35,667 bases of DNA, from positions 1 through 35,667 of the forward strand of contig CAAESW010000042.1 of assembly GCA_900758845.1 (NCBI GenBank). The letters are read 5' to 3'. Positions 1 to 8,251 of the stretch are shown piece by piece. The stretch comes from an uncultured Collinsella sp. GTDB taxonomy: Bacteria; Actinomycetota; Coriobacteriia; Coriobacteriales; Coriobacteriaceae. How positions within the stretch are numbered: the stretch's first letter is position 1; every line of letters begins with the position of its first letter. The notes beneath the pieces were generated by a model that saw nothing but the letters and a program-made list of their open reading frames with translations, was not told where the DNA came from and searched no databases. The translations under genes and the position numbers were made by a program.

Positions 1-16
1 GGCTGATATAGGGAGA

Positions 17-48
17 GGGCCTGACCCCATATCGTTGGGGCCAGGCCC
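17..48. repeat. Imperfect 12-bp palindrome (hairpin)
   Basis: Arms GGGCCTGACCCC and GGGGCCAGGCCC enclose an 8-nt loop with a single mismatch, which becomes a G-U pair when read on the minus strand. It lies about 46 nt past the stop codon of the acetyltransferase gene. It could be that operon's terminator, but it lacks a real U-tract on the minus strand, so a dispersed palindromic repeat is an equal possibility. Confidence 0.45.
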
Positions 49-94
49 GATTTTGCCTCTTGACAATGTCCTGCTCATATTAAAAGGAACGTCC

Positions 95-595
95 CTATCT
101 GTCGCCCATGCGCTTGGCCATCCAGGCATGAGGCTGGCCTTCGTCTTCGTAGTCCACCGGCGCGATCTGCGTGTAGCCCGCCTTGACGTAGAGCGGCAGC
201 ACGTACTCCTGTGCATGCAACTTTATGAGCTTGGCGCCGGCATCGCGTGCAGCAGCTTCGCTGGCTTCGATAATCTTGCTTGCCAGACCGCGACGACGCA
301 TAGCCGGCAGCACGGCGACGCGCCCCATAATGTAGGTCTCCCCCGCCGCAACGCCTTCGTCCATGTCGCATGCCGGCGGCACCAGGGCTTCCGCATCTGC
401 CGCGCGCTCCAACTCCTCGGGAAACACGCGCGAGCAGCCGGCGAGTTGACCATCCGCGTACAGCGTCACATGAATGCAGTCAGAAGCCTCATCGATCTGG
501 TCGAACTCGATTTCGTAGCCCTGCTCGTCCATAAAAACGACGCGGCGCACCAACGCCGCGTCATCAAAGCATCCCGTCTTAAGTTGAATATCCAT
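95..595 (-). CDS. GNAT family N-acetyltransferase
   Basis: This 166-residue protein should transfer an acetyl group from acetyl-CoA to an amine; the substrate cannot be told. The acetyl-CoA-binding motif A is visible at about residues 92-108 (RVAVLPAMRRRGLASKI, with the R-R-x-G-x-A pyrophosphate loop), followed by the motif B region near LPLYVKAGY (about 133-141). I chose the ATG at 595 because AAGGGG lies 7 nt upstream; a TTG 18 nt further upstream would add six residues. It is the last gene downstream of the tyrosine-phosphorelay genes, 39 nt after the phosphatase stop, and may be co-transcribed. The family call is firm; the role is unknown. Confidence 0.85.
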   Translation of the reverse strand: MDIQLKTGCFDDAALVRRVVFMDEQGYEIEFDQIDEASDCIHVTLYADGQLAGCSRVFPEELERAADAEALVPPACDMDEGVAAGETYIMGRVAVLPAMRRRGLASKIIEASEAAARDAGAKLIKLHAQEYVLPLYVKAGYTQIAPVDYEDEGQPHAWMAKRMGDR

Positions 596-634
596 GGCTG
601 CCCCTTCATTCAATGCGAACGTTAGGGACAGATT

Positions 635-1285
635 TTAGCGAAAATGAGCTCCACGCACGCTAAACTTCGCGCGAGCCTTCGCCAGGCAGTCGTAATGACC
701 CACGTTATGGGCATCGCTCGCGATGAAGCTGTACAGGTTCTGATCGAACAGGCGCTGTGCCGGCTTTTTCTCGCGACCAAAGCGACCGCCGGCAATAAAG
801 TCCGCCGAAGCCTGCAGCTTGCAGCCCATATCGACCAGGCGCTCCGCCACGCTTACATCCTTTTGAACCGCACGATAGCGCTCAGGATGAGCGATGATCA
901 CCTGGTAGCCACGGCACTGCAAATCGTAAATCGTGTTCTCGTACTCTCTAAACGCATAGGCATCGGCATGCGTCGAAAGCTCGAGCAGAAACTCGTTGGT
1001 TCCATCGAAATGCAAGTGCTCCGCGGCATCGATACCAAGCTCAACGAGCTTTCGATGGTTGACCTCGAAGCCCATCTGGAGCGGAAAACCGTCAGCGTTA
1101 TCACGCAGCAGCTCAAAGGCATCCCACATCTTGTCGTAATCAAAATAGGGATCACGGCAGTGAGGAGTGCAAACGATTCTGGTTACACCGACCCGCTTGG
1201 CAGCCTCGAGCATCGCCAAGCTCTCATCGAGATCGGCGGCGCCGTCGTCTACACCCGGCAAGATATGGCAATGAATGTCACGCAT
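635..1285 (-). CDS. PHP-type tyrosine-protein phosphatase (CpsB/CapC/YwqE-like)
   Basis: The 216-residue protein has the metal-binding signatures of the PHP-domain phosphatases that dephosphorylate bacterial tyrosine kinases: HCH at residues 5-7 in the context HCHILPGVDDGA, CTPH near residue 40, AHPERY in the middle and SDAHN near the C terminus. Its length fits CpsB/YwqE enzymes of about 240-255 residues, being slightly short. It follows the BY-kinase gene by 17 nt, as in capsule and exopolysaccharide loci of Gram-positive bacteria, where the phosphatase resets the phosphorylated tyrosine cluster of the kinase. No glycosyltransferases are seen in this window, so the polymer controlled is unknown. 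Confidence 0.88.
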   Translation of the reverse strand: MRDIHCHILPGVDDGAADLDESLAMLEAAKRVGVTRIVCTPHCRDPYFDYDKMWDAFELLRDNADGFPLQMGFEVNHRKLVELGIDAAEHLHFDGTNEFLLELSTHADAYAFREYENTIYDLQCRGYQVIIAHPERYRAVQKDVSVAERLVDMGCKLQASADFIAGGRFGREKKPAQRLFDQNLYSFIASDAHNVGHYDCLAKARAKFSVRGAHFR

Positions 1286-1302
1286 AGGTCAGCCTTAATC
1301 AA

Positions 1303-2040
1303 CTAAACGTTTGCTCGGTTGGTGAAGATGCCCTTTTTGGAAGTCCCCTGATCGTCGGAGCCCTTCTTCACCTTCTTACCGTCCTTGGTGTAGTAGGAGT
1401 AGTAGTACTCGCTGGTCTCAGTCTCGCAGTAGTTCATAACGGCACCGATGAGCTTGACCTTCTCGGACTTCTTAAGCTGACCGATAGCGTTGAGCGCCTC
1501 TTCGCGCTTGGTAAAGTCCTCGCGCACTACGAACAGCGTGCCGTCGGTCAGACTGGCGATCTCGGCAGCATCGATGAAGGTGCCGACCGGGGGAGCGTCG
1601 AAGATGACGTACTGGAACTTGGCGGACAGTGCCTTTACCAGCTTGGCAAAGCGGTGAGAGACGATGATGTCGGCAGGATTGGGAATATGCGGCTCAGCAT
1701 CGAGGAAGTAGAAGTTCTTCTGACCCGTCTCGACAATTGCCTGGTCAATGGAGATCTGCTCGGAAAGGACCGCATAGAGTCCGCCGCGCGAACGAACGCC
1801 GAGCATATCGGAAAGGGACCTGCGGCGCATATCGGCCTCGACCAGGAGCACGGACTTGCCGCTCGTGGCGATAGCCTGGGCAAGGTTGATGGAAACCGTA
1901 GACTTGCCCTCGTTGGGAATCGAGGACGTGACGGTAATGGTGCGAATGGGGTCGTCCACGCTCGCAAAGCGGATGTTGGCCAGAAGGGTCTTGGCGGCAT
2001 TCTGTACAACGAGCTTATCGGTGTTCTTTGCCTTAGCCAT
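1303..2040 (-). CDS. Tyrosine-protein kinase, CpsD/CapB (BY-kinase) family
   Basis: This 245-residue cytoplasmic BY-kinase shows Walker A at residues 39-48 (SSIPNEGKST), Walker A' at about 64-73 (VLLVEADMRR) and Walker B at about 144-152 (YVIFDAPPV). It ends in a tyrosine cluster at 212-217 (YYYSYY, five of six Tyr) that is the expected autophosphorylation site. It starts 2 nt after the stop of the CapA/Wzz-like membrane adaptor gene, which in split Firmicute-type systems activates the kinase. The cognate phosphatase follows. Such kinases set the chain length or export of capsule or exopolysaccharide. After the tyrosines there is a Lys/Gly/Ser-rich tail of about 28 residues. Confidence 0.92.
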   Translation of the reverse strand: MAKAKNTDKLVVQNAAKTLLANIRFASVDDPIRTITVTSSIPNEGKSTVSINLAQAIATSGKSVLLVEADMRRRSLSDMLGVRSRGGLYAVLSEQISIDQAIVETGQKNFYFLDAEPHIPNPADIIVSHRFAKLVKALSAKFQYVIFDAPPVGTFIDAAEIASLTDGTLFVVREDFTKREEALNAIGQLKKSEKVKLIGAVMNYCETETSEYYYSYYTKDGKKVKKGSDDQGTSKKGIFTNRANV

Positions 2041-2042
2041 GC

Positions 2043-2699
2043 CTATTTACCACCTTTCATAGCCGGAATTCGGCCAACAACGGGAATGCCCAGGAGCTCT
2101 TCCGCCTCTTCGGCACCGCGGATGCGGGTATTGAGCATGTCTGCCAAAACGACATAGGCGACTGCGATAAAGATACCGGCGAGGAACGCGACGGCAATAT
2201 ACAGCGTGCGCTTGGGGCCGCTGGGGGCTTCGGGGGTCTTAGCCTCGTCGATAACGTTGATGCTCTGGGCAGCGCCGACGTTCTGAGCGACCGTACTCAC
2301 CGAGCTAGCTATGGCCTTTGCGACCTCAGCCGTCTCCTTGGCATCGGTGCCGGTAACCGAAAGCGTAATGACACGCGTGGTGGTCTCGGAGGAAACAGAC
2401 ACCTTGTAGTCATCCAGATCGGTGAGGCCCAGTTCCTTGGCGGCGCCGCTCTTAACGCTATCGCTATCCAGCAGCGTGGCGATATCGTTGGAAAGCATCT
2501 GGCTCGCCGAGAGATCGTTGTAGCTCATCTGGCCGCTATCGTCGGTCTTGGCGAGAATGTACATGCTCGTCGTCGCGGTATAGGTGTTGTCCATCGCGGC
2601 GAAGGACACGATGCCCATGGCGATCGCGCAGACCACCGGAAGGGTGATGACCAGCTTGAGGTGCTTCTTCAGCAGCTGGAACAGTTCGAGAAGGGTCAT
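2043..2699 (-). CDS. Polysaccharide chain-length/kinase adaptor, CapA/CpsC/Wzz family
   Basis: The 218-residue protein has a Wzz-like layout: a short cytoplasmic N terminus, one transmembrane segment at about residues 17-36, an extracytoplasmic domain of about 130 residues, the proline-containing TPEAPSGPKR stretch and a second transmembrane segment at about 166-187, then a short cytoplasmic tail. In this family the C-terminal tail binds and activates the BY-kinase encoded just downstream. It is the first gene of the group, and a 195-nt gap separates it from the PhoR-like kinase gene upstream. Confidence 0.88.
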   Translation of the reverse strand: MTLLELFQLLKKHLKLVITLPVVCAIAMGIVSFAAMDNTYTATTSMYILAKTDDSGQMSYNDLSASQMLSNDIATLLDSDSVKSGAAKELGLTDLDDYKVSVSSETTTRVITLSVTGTDAKETAEVAKAIASSVSTVAQNVGAAQSINVIDEAKTPEAPSGPKRTLYIAVAFLAGIFIAVAYVVLADMLNTRIRGAEEAEELLGIPVVGRIPAMKGGK

Positions 2700-2894
2700 G
2701 CAGCTTGCCTTTCATTTCCCCAGTTCGGATTGACAAAACTGTCCGTATGTTATCGCATCTTTTTACCGAGGCCAAACTCTATACATAAGAAACAGGCTCT
2801 CCTGTAAAAATGTCGGAAGCAATCGTAAAATTGCACAACAACGCCGAACCCGAAAGTCAAATGCGGCGTCTACATCAATATCTATGTTGCATCG
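2700..2894 (-). promoter_or_regulatory. Intergenic region before the CapA-CapB-CapC genes
   Basis: This AT-richer 195-nt gap must hold the end of the phoR-like transcript and the start of the capA-like transcript. A stem with ACGCCG/CGGCGT arms around a 17-nt loop lies at about 2842-2870 and could be a weak terminator. A TATAGA hexamer (2781-2786, minus strand) is a possible -10, but its best -35 (TTTACA) is 19 nt away. A small ACAGG-AGAG-CCTGT hairpin lies inside that spacer. No site is certain. Confidence 0.3.
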
Positions 2895-4319
2895 CTATGC
2901 GAATGGCTCGTCCTGCTGTATGGGAAACGTCACCGTAATGGTGGTTCCCACGCCCAACTCGCTCGACAGTTCGAGCGTGGCGTGATGATACAGAGCCGCA
3001 TGCTTGACAATGGCAAGCCCCAGACCGGTTCCGCCGCGTGCCTTGGACCTACTCTTGTCCACGCGATAGAACCGCTCAAATACCTTGCCCTGTTCTTCAG
3101 GCGCGATACCGATTCCCGTGTCGGCGACCGCGAGGAACGGATGGCCTTCGTCGTTGGTGCCGCACTGCAGCGTAACCGTACCGCCGGGTCGATTGTAGCG
3201 GATGGCGTTGCTTGCCAGATTATAGATGAGCTCGTCGATCAAGCGCGACACGCCTTCGATGACCACAGGCTTGGTCTCATGACTGATCGTCACATTCGCC
3301 TGACGGGCGACCTGTTCAAGACGCTGCTCAACCGCGTAGATGGCACGCGAGAGCTCAATAGGCTCCGTGGACCCAATGGGCACCGCCTCGCCCTCAGTTG
3401 CACGCTCGGCCTCGTCCAAGTTAGACAGCGTAAGGATGTCGTTGACAAGCGCCGCCAAACGGCCCGCCTCACGATAGATGCGACCGCCAAAGTTGCGCAG
3501 GTCGTCCTCGCCCTCGACCATGCCGTTTGCGATGAGCTCGGCATAGCCCGAAATCGCCGTAAGCGGCGTCTTGAGCTCATGAGTGATATTCGCCGTGAAC
3601 TCGCGGCGCATACGGTCGTTGTCCGCTAGCACCGCCATTTGGCGCTTGAGCTCCTGGCGCTGCGACTCGATACGCTCAAGCATGGGGACCATCTCGGCAT
3701 AGGCGTGCTCATAGCTACGGCGTGGGTGGTCCAAATCCACCTCTTGCAACGGCGCGATGATGGCACGGGACTCGCGGCGCGCCATAAAAAACGAGAGTAC
3801 CGCACCCGCTGCTGCGATAAGCAGCATCGGCGCCACCATCGACAGCAAAATCGCCGCAACGCCAGGCTGGGCCTGCGCCAAGCGGACAACCTGGCCGTTA
3901 TCAAGGGCGACGGCGCGATACAGCATAATCTCGTCGAGCGTAGAGCTTGCGCGCTCCGCGGAACCCAAACCACTCTTAAAGGCCTCGATGACCTCGGGGC
4001 GATCGCCATGGTTGGGCAGTGTGGAAGGCGACGCCTCGTTGTCGTAGGCAACCGATCCATCCTTGTTAATCAGCGTGATGCGCAAGTCCTCGCGATCGAG
4101 GCTACGCAAGAACGGGATGGGCTCCTGCTGCTCGTCGAGGGCGGCAGCAATGAGCTCGGTTTCCTGCGCCAGGTTGGCACTCGTGGCATCCGCCAAGGTG
4201 TTTTGCACAAAGAACGCACCCAGCACCGTAAACGCCGCGATAACCGCCATGGCGCAGACAAAGATCGTCACAAAAACGCGGTGCGACAGCGTATGTTTTC
4301 CCTGGGGGGCGAAGACCAC
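2895..4319 (-). CDS. phoR: PhoR-like sensor histidine kinase
   Basis: This 474-residue membrane kinase has two transmembrane segments (about 14-37 and 155-180) flanking an extracytoplasmic sensor region of about 115 residues. A linker and dimerisation domain follow, with the phosphoacceptor His247 in ITHELKTP, then the N box (NLASNAIRYNRPGG), the G1 box (VADTGIGIAPEE) and the G2 box (GGTGLGLAI). It begins 3 nt after the stop of the PhoB-like regulator gene, which sits after pstB, so phosphate starvation is the probable signal. The gene symbol rests on this context as much as on sequence. Confidence 0.85.
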   Translation of the reverse strand: MVFAPQGKHTLSHRVFVTIFVCAMAVIAAFTVLGAFFVQNTLADATSANLAQETELIAAALDEQQEPIPFLRSLDREDLRITLINKDGSVAYDNEASPSTLPNHGDRPEVIEAFKSGLGSAERASSTLDEIMLYRAVALDNGQVVRLAQAQPGVAAILLSMVAPMLLIAAAGAVLSFFMARRESRAIIAPLQEVDLDHPRRSYEHAYAEMVPMLERIESQRQELKRQMAVLADNDRMRREFTANITHELKTPLTAISGYAELIANGMVEGEDDLRNFGGRIYREAGRLAALVNDILTLSNLDEAERATEGEAVPIGSTEPIELSRAIYAVEQRLEQVARQANVTISHETKPVVIEGVSRLIDELIYNLASNAIRYNRPGGTVTLQCGTNDEGHPFLAVADTGIGIAPEEQGKVFERFYRVDKSRSKARGGTGLGLAIVKHAALYHHATLELSSELGVGTTITVTFPIQQDEPFA

Positions 4320-4322
4320 GGG

Positions 4323-5051
4323 TTACTCCTCCGATGCGGTGGCCGCGGTGTCGTCACCTTCGGTACCATCACCGGCAGAAGGCTCGGCCAAGCGGTAGCC
4401 CACGCCGCGTACGGTCTCGATGGCGCCGGCATGCTCGCCCAGTTTTTGGCGAAGCGTCTGCACGTGCACGTCAACGGTGCGCGAACCGCCGTCGAAGTCC
4501 CAGCCCCACACGCTCTGCAGCAACGACTCGCGGGTAAAAACCACGCCGGGCTTGCGCATGAGGTACTCGAGCAGGTCGAACTCGCGCAGGGTGAGCTTAA
4601 GCGGCTCGCCGGCAACGGTCACCTCGCGATGGCTGGGCGAGAGCACGATGTCGCCCACGCTGAGCACATCGCTCGCCTGCTTGACCATGCCGCCGCGACG
4701 CAGCAGTGCGCGGCAGCGGCTCGCAAGCTCCATGAGCGAGAAGGGTTTAGTCAGGTAATCGTCGGCACCGCCATCGAGCGCCATCACCTTGTCGAGCTCG
4801 GTATCCTTGGCGGTAAGCATCATGATGGGCACCGTCGCCGTCAGGCGATCGGCACGCAGGCGACGCATAATCGCCAAGCCATCGGTATCGGGCAGCATGA
4901 TGTCGAGCAGGACGGTATCGGGTACCCGTCGCGCCACGGCAGCCTTAAACTCACCGTCGCACGAAAAGCCTTCGGCCTCGATCCCCTGCTTGCGCAGCGC
5001 ATAGACCGTCAAATCCCTGATGTTGTCATCGTCCTCGACGTAATAGATCAT
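4323..5051 (-). CDS. phoB: PhoB/RegX3-like OmpR-family response regulator
   Basis: The 242-residue protein has a receiver domain with the acidic pocket at residues 6-8 (EDD), phosphoacceptor Asp50 in LLDIMLPDTDG and the switch Lys in YLTKPF. A C-terminal winged helix carries the DNA-recognition region DVHVQTLRQKLG and ends in VRGVGYRLAEP, followed by an acidic, Ala/Thr-rich tail. I chose the ATG at 5051 because AAAGGGG lies about 6 nt upstream and the receiver fold starts at once; an ATG at 5075 would add eight residues. It lies 64 nt after pstB and 3 nt before the kinase gene. It should activate genes for phosphate uptake. Confidence 0.87.
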   Translation of the reverse strand: MIYYVEDDDNIRDLTVYALRKQGIEAEGFSCDGEFKAAVARRVPDTVLLDIMLPDTDGLAIMRRLRADRLTATVPIMMLTAKDTELDKVMALDGGADDYLTKPFSLMELASRCRALLRRGGMVKQASDVLSVGDIVLSPSHREVTVAGEPLKLTLREFDLLEYLMRKPGVVFTRESLLQSVWGWDFDGGSRTVDVHVQTLRQKLGEHAGAIETVRGVGYRLAEPSAGDGTEGDDTAATASEE

Positions 5052-5091
5052 GTTGAACCCCTTTGCGGCCGGCATGACCGCATCTTAACCC

Positions 5092-5105
5092 TAAAGGTAC
5101 CTTTA
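5092..5105. promoter_or_regulatory. 14-bp perfect palindrome between pstB and phoB
   Basis: TAAAGGTACCTTTA is perfectly self-complementary and lies in the short pstB-phoB gap, 41 nt upstream of the regulator start codon. It could be an operator or a small hairpin that reduces read-through. It does not resemble the direct-repeat PHO box of well-studied PhoB proteins. Its role is inferred only from position. Confidence 0.3.
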
Positions 5106-5115
5106 CTAGATGGTA

Positions 5116-5991
<876 letters not shown>

Positions 5992-6046
5992 ACCGCATAC
6001 CTCCACATCGATATCAATTCAGCAGTATCGATAGTAGAAATCGCGG

Positions 6047-6073
6047 CTCATATGCACGTGAGCGCATTGTCAA
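6047..6073 (-). promoter_or_regulatory. Possible promoter of pstB-phoB-phoR
   Basis: On the minus strand a perfect TTGACA (6073-6068) is followed after 15 nt by TATGAG (6052-6047), about 55 nt before the pstB start codon. The spacer is shorter than the ideal 17 nt, so an activator may be needed. The element would give pstB its own transcript, separate from the VanS-like gene upstream. Confidence 0.35.
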
Positions 6074-6094
6074 GTGTTTGTAAGGGCACGCTGG

Positions 6095-7339
6095 CTATAC
6101 GGCGGGCAGCTCGATGGTGAATATCGTGTGTTCGGGCGTCGATTCACATGCAACGGTACCGCCGTGTGCCGCGATGATCTCCTTGGCAATAGCAAGGCCC
6201 AGACCGGCACCACCGCGATTGGTCGCACGCGCCGCATCCAGGCGATAGAACTTCTCAAAGATCACCTTGAGCTTAGCCGCAGGGATAGGATCGCCCTGAT
6301 TGATAAAGCGCACGCGCACGCCGCCATCGTCTTGGCGCCCGGCCTCAATCGTGATAGTCGAGCCCTCATAGCTATAGGCGACGGCGTTTTTCATGATGTT
6401 GTTGAACACGCGAGCCATCTTGTCGCCATCCACGAGCACCGTCAGGTCCTCGCGAATATCAACTTGGGCTTCCTTATGCTGCTCGTTGAGGATGGGATAG
6501 AACTCGTCAGCCACCTGAGCCAGCAGCAACCCCAGATCAACATAGCCGCGCGTGAGCACGATATCGTGGAAGTCAAAGCGCGTGATATCGAAGAACTCTT
6601 CGATGAGCGCATCGAGCCGGTGCGCCTTGTCGAGCGCCACGCCCGTAAAGTGCGCACGTTGCTCAACCGGCAGCTCGGGAGCCTCTTGCAGCAGCGAAAG
6701 ATAGCCCACCACACTGGCAAGCGGGGTGCGCAGGTCATGTGCCAAGTACGTGACCAGATCGTCCTTGCGATGCGACTCGTCACGCAGAGCTTGCTGCACC
6801 TTGCGCTCACGGTCACGCACGCGGTTAAGGGCGCCCTCGACCTCCAAGAAGTCGCCGTCGATGTTGTCCCAGGTGTCGGGGTGATCGATCAGGCGATCTT
6901 GAATACGAGCGGCCAGCATACAATCGGCATGCTGCTCGCCCTGTTCGTAGCCCTGGTAGTACAGGGCGCGGCCGCAAAAGAACAGCACGCACGCGGCAAG
7001 CGCCAGCACAAAGCCAAGCATGTTGAATACAAAGCCGGCATCGAACAACACCGGCCCTTCGATGCCGCCGAGCGCCATGGCGTAAATCGCCAACGTCATG
7101 GCCCACGCGGCGCCGCCAATCACCACGCAGCGGCACACGATCTCAAATCGATCGATCAGCAAAAAGCCGACAAGCAGCACCGCCAAGATTCCGACGATGT
7201 TGTCGATGCCAATCAGCAGCAGGCTCAGCAAAAAGAGCAGCACCGTTGCAAGCGCACGGTTGTCGACGACCGACCTCACGTAATCAAAGAGCCGATCGGG
7301 TACCTCGAATGCCTGCCTATCGTCTTTTGTCATATCCAC
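6095..7339 (-). CDS. VanS-like sensor histidine kinase
   Basis: The 414-residue kinase starts with a hydrophobic region of about four transmembrane helices (about 30-44, 46-63, 68-90 and 103-124) with almost no extracytoplasmic domain. The signal is therefore probably read in or near the membrane. The dimerisation domain carries His201 in YLAHDLRTPLASVVGYLSLL, the pattern of VanS-type kinases. The N box (NIMKNAVAYSYEG), the G1-like INQGDPIP and the G2 box (RGGAGLGLAI) follow. It lies 19 nt downstream of the matching response regulator gene. VanS proteins usually have two membrane helices, so four is a departure; the ligand is unknown. Confidence 0.82.
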   Translation of the reverse strand: MDMTKDDRQAFEVPDRLFDYVRSVVDNRALATVLLFLLSLLLIGIDNIVGILAVLLVGFLLIDRFEIVCRCVVIGGAAWAMTLAIYAMALGGIEGPVLFDAGFVFNMLGFVLALAACVLFFCGRALYYQGYEQGEQHADCMLAARIQDRLIDHPDTWDNIDGDFLEVEGALNRVRDRERKVQQALRDESHRKDDLVTYLAHDLRTPLASVVGYLSLLQEAPELPVEQRAHFTGVALDKAHRLDALIEEFFDITRFDFHDIVLTRGYVDLGLLLAQVADEFYPILNEQHKEAQVDIREDLTVLVDGDKMARVFNNIMKNAVAYSYEGSTITIEAGRQDDGGVRVRFINQGDPIPAAKLKVIFEKFYRLDAARATNRGGAGLGLAIAKEIIAAHGGTVACESTPEHTIFTIELPAV

Positions 7340-7358
7340 TTCCCCACCATCAAAGGCG

Positions 7359-8054
7359 TTATTCGATTATGTAGCCGACGCCCCAGACGTTTTTGATAAA
7401 GCGTGGCTTTTGTGCGTCGTCGCCGATTTTTTCGCGCAAGTGGCGAATGTGCACCATCACCGTATTGTTGGAGCCGGGCATAAAATCCTCGTTCCACACC
7501 GCGCGGAACAGGTCCTCCACGGCCACCACGCTGCCGCGATGATCGACCAGATACAGCAAGATTGAATACTCGGTGGGTGTGAGGCGTACCGGTACACCGT
7601 CCACCGTCACGGAACGAGCGTCGCGGTTGATCTCCAAGCCGTCGAGCTGAATGGTCGGCGACTCGGCCGCCTGTGCACGGCTACCGTAGCTGGTGTAGCG
7701 GCGAAGCTGAGCGTGCACGCGCGCGATGAGCTCCAGCGGACGGAACGGCTTAACCACGTAATCGTCCGCGCCAAGCGAAAGGCCCCCGATCTTGTCTTGC
7801 TGGGCATCGCGCGCCGTCAGCATGATCACGGGATAGGTATGGCTGGAACGGATCGTACGCAGCAGCTCAAAGCCATCGATATCGGGCAGCATGACATCCA
7901 GCAGCGCCAGATCGAACTCCTGCTCCAAGATTGCCTTGGCAGCATCGGCCCCGCTATAGGCAATCTGGACATCAAAGCCCTCTTTTGTAAGGTAGATACC
8001 AACCAAGTCGGCGATGGCCTTTTCGTCATCAACTACCAAAATGCGCTCGTTCAT
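7359..8054 (-). CDS. VanR-like OmpR-family response regulator
   Basis: The 231-residue regulator has a receiver domain with DD at residues 9-10, phosphoacceptor Asp53 in LLDVMLPDIDG and Lys in VVKPFRPLE. The winged helix contains MVHIRHLREKIGDD and ends in VWGVGYIIE, all close to the VanR/PhoP pattern. GAGGAG lies 6 nt before the ATG. It is co-transcribed with the VanS-like kinase and divergent from a D,D-carboxypeptidase gene, so cell-wall remodelling is a likely target. No vanH, vanA or vanX genes are present in the window, so this is not evidence of glycopeptide resistance. Confidence 0.85.
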   Translation of the reverse strand: MNERILVVDDEKAIADLVGIYLTKEGFDVQIAYSGADAAKAILEQEFDLALLDVMLPDIDGFELLRTIRSSHTYPVIMLTARDAQQDKIGGLSLGADDYVVKPFRPLELIARVHAQLRRYTSYGSRAQAAESPTIQLDGLEINRDARSVTVDGVPVRLTPTEYSILLYLVDHRGSVVAVEDLFRAVWNEDFMPGSNNTVMVHIRHLREKIGDDAQKPRFIKNVWGVGYIIE

Positions 8055-8074
8055 GCGTGCTCCTCTCGCGCTCC

Positions 8075-8080
8075 ATTATG
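8075..8080 (-). promoter_or_regulatory. Possible -10 of the vanR-like operon
   Basis: CATAAT on the minus strand lies 20 nt before the regulator start codon. No good -35 stands 16-18 nt upstream, so the promoter would rely on an activator such as the regulator itself. Confidence 0.25.
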
Positions 8081-8119
8081 CCTGAGGCGACGCACGCCAC
8101 ACACAACAAGCGTGGGTGA

Positions 8120-8134
8120 TTAAGTCGGCCTTAA
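8120..8134. promoter_or_regulatory. Inverted repeat TTAAG-N5-CTTAA in the divergent region
   Basis: TTAAGTCGGCCTTAA sits between the divergent vanR-like and carboxypeptidase genes. Its 5-bp arms and central position make it a candidate operator for the VanR-like regulator; this is inference from position only. Confidence 0.3.
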
Positions 8135-8206
8135 GCACCCTTGTGCCCGTTCGGGTGCGGATGTGGGCCAAGCGCGCACGCGATGATCGCCGACGCCGGC
8201 AAACGA

Positions 8207-8212
8207 TATACT
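8207..8212 (+). promoter_or_regulatory. -10 element of the D,D-carboxypeptidase gene
   Basis: TATACT is a near-perfect -10, about 40 nt before the GTG start at 8252. The -35 position holds TGATCG, a poor match. A transcript starting near 8219 would exclude the upstream ATG at 8183, so this element supports the GTG start. Confidence 0.45.
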
Positions 8213-8251
8213 CTAGTTCCAGAAGAGACCATCCCGTCGAAAGCGAAATCC

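Noticed and set aside
61..637. Transposon-like ends around the GNAT gene (GAACGTCCCTATCTGT at about 89-104 and GAACGTTAGGGACAGATT at about 618-635)
   Set aside because: The words share pieces but are not a consistent direct or inverted repeat, so they were not called.
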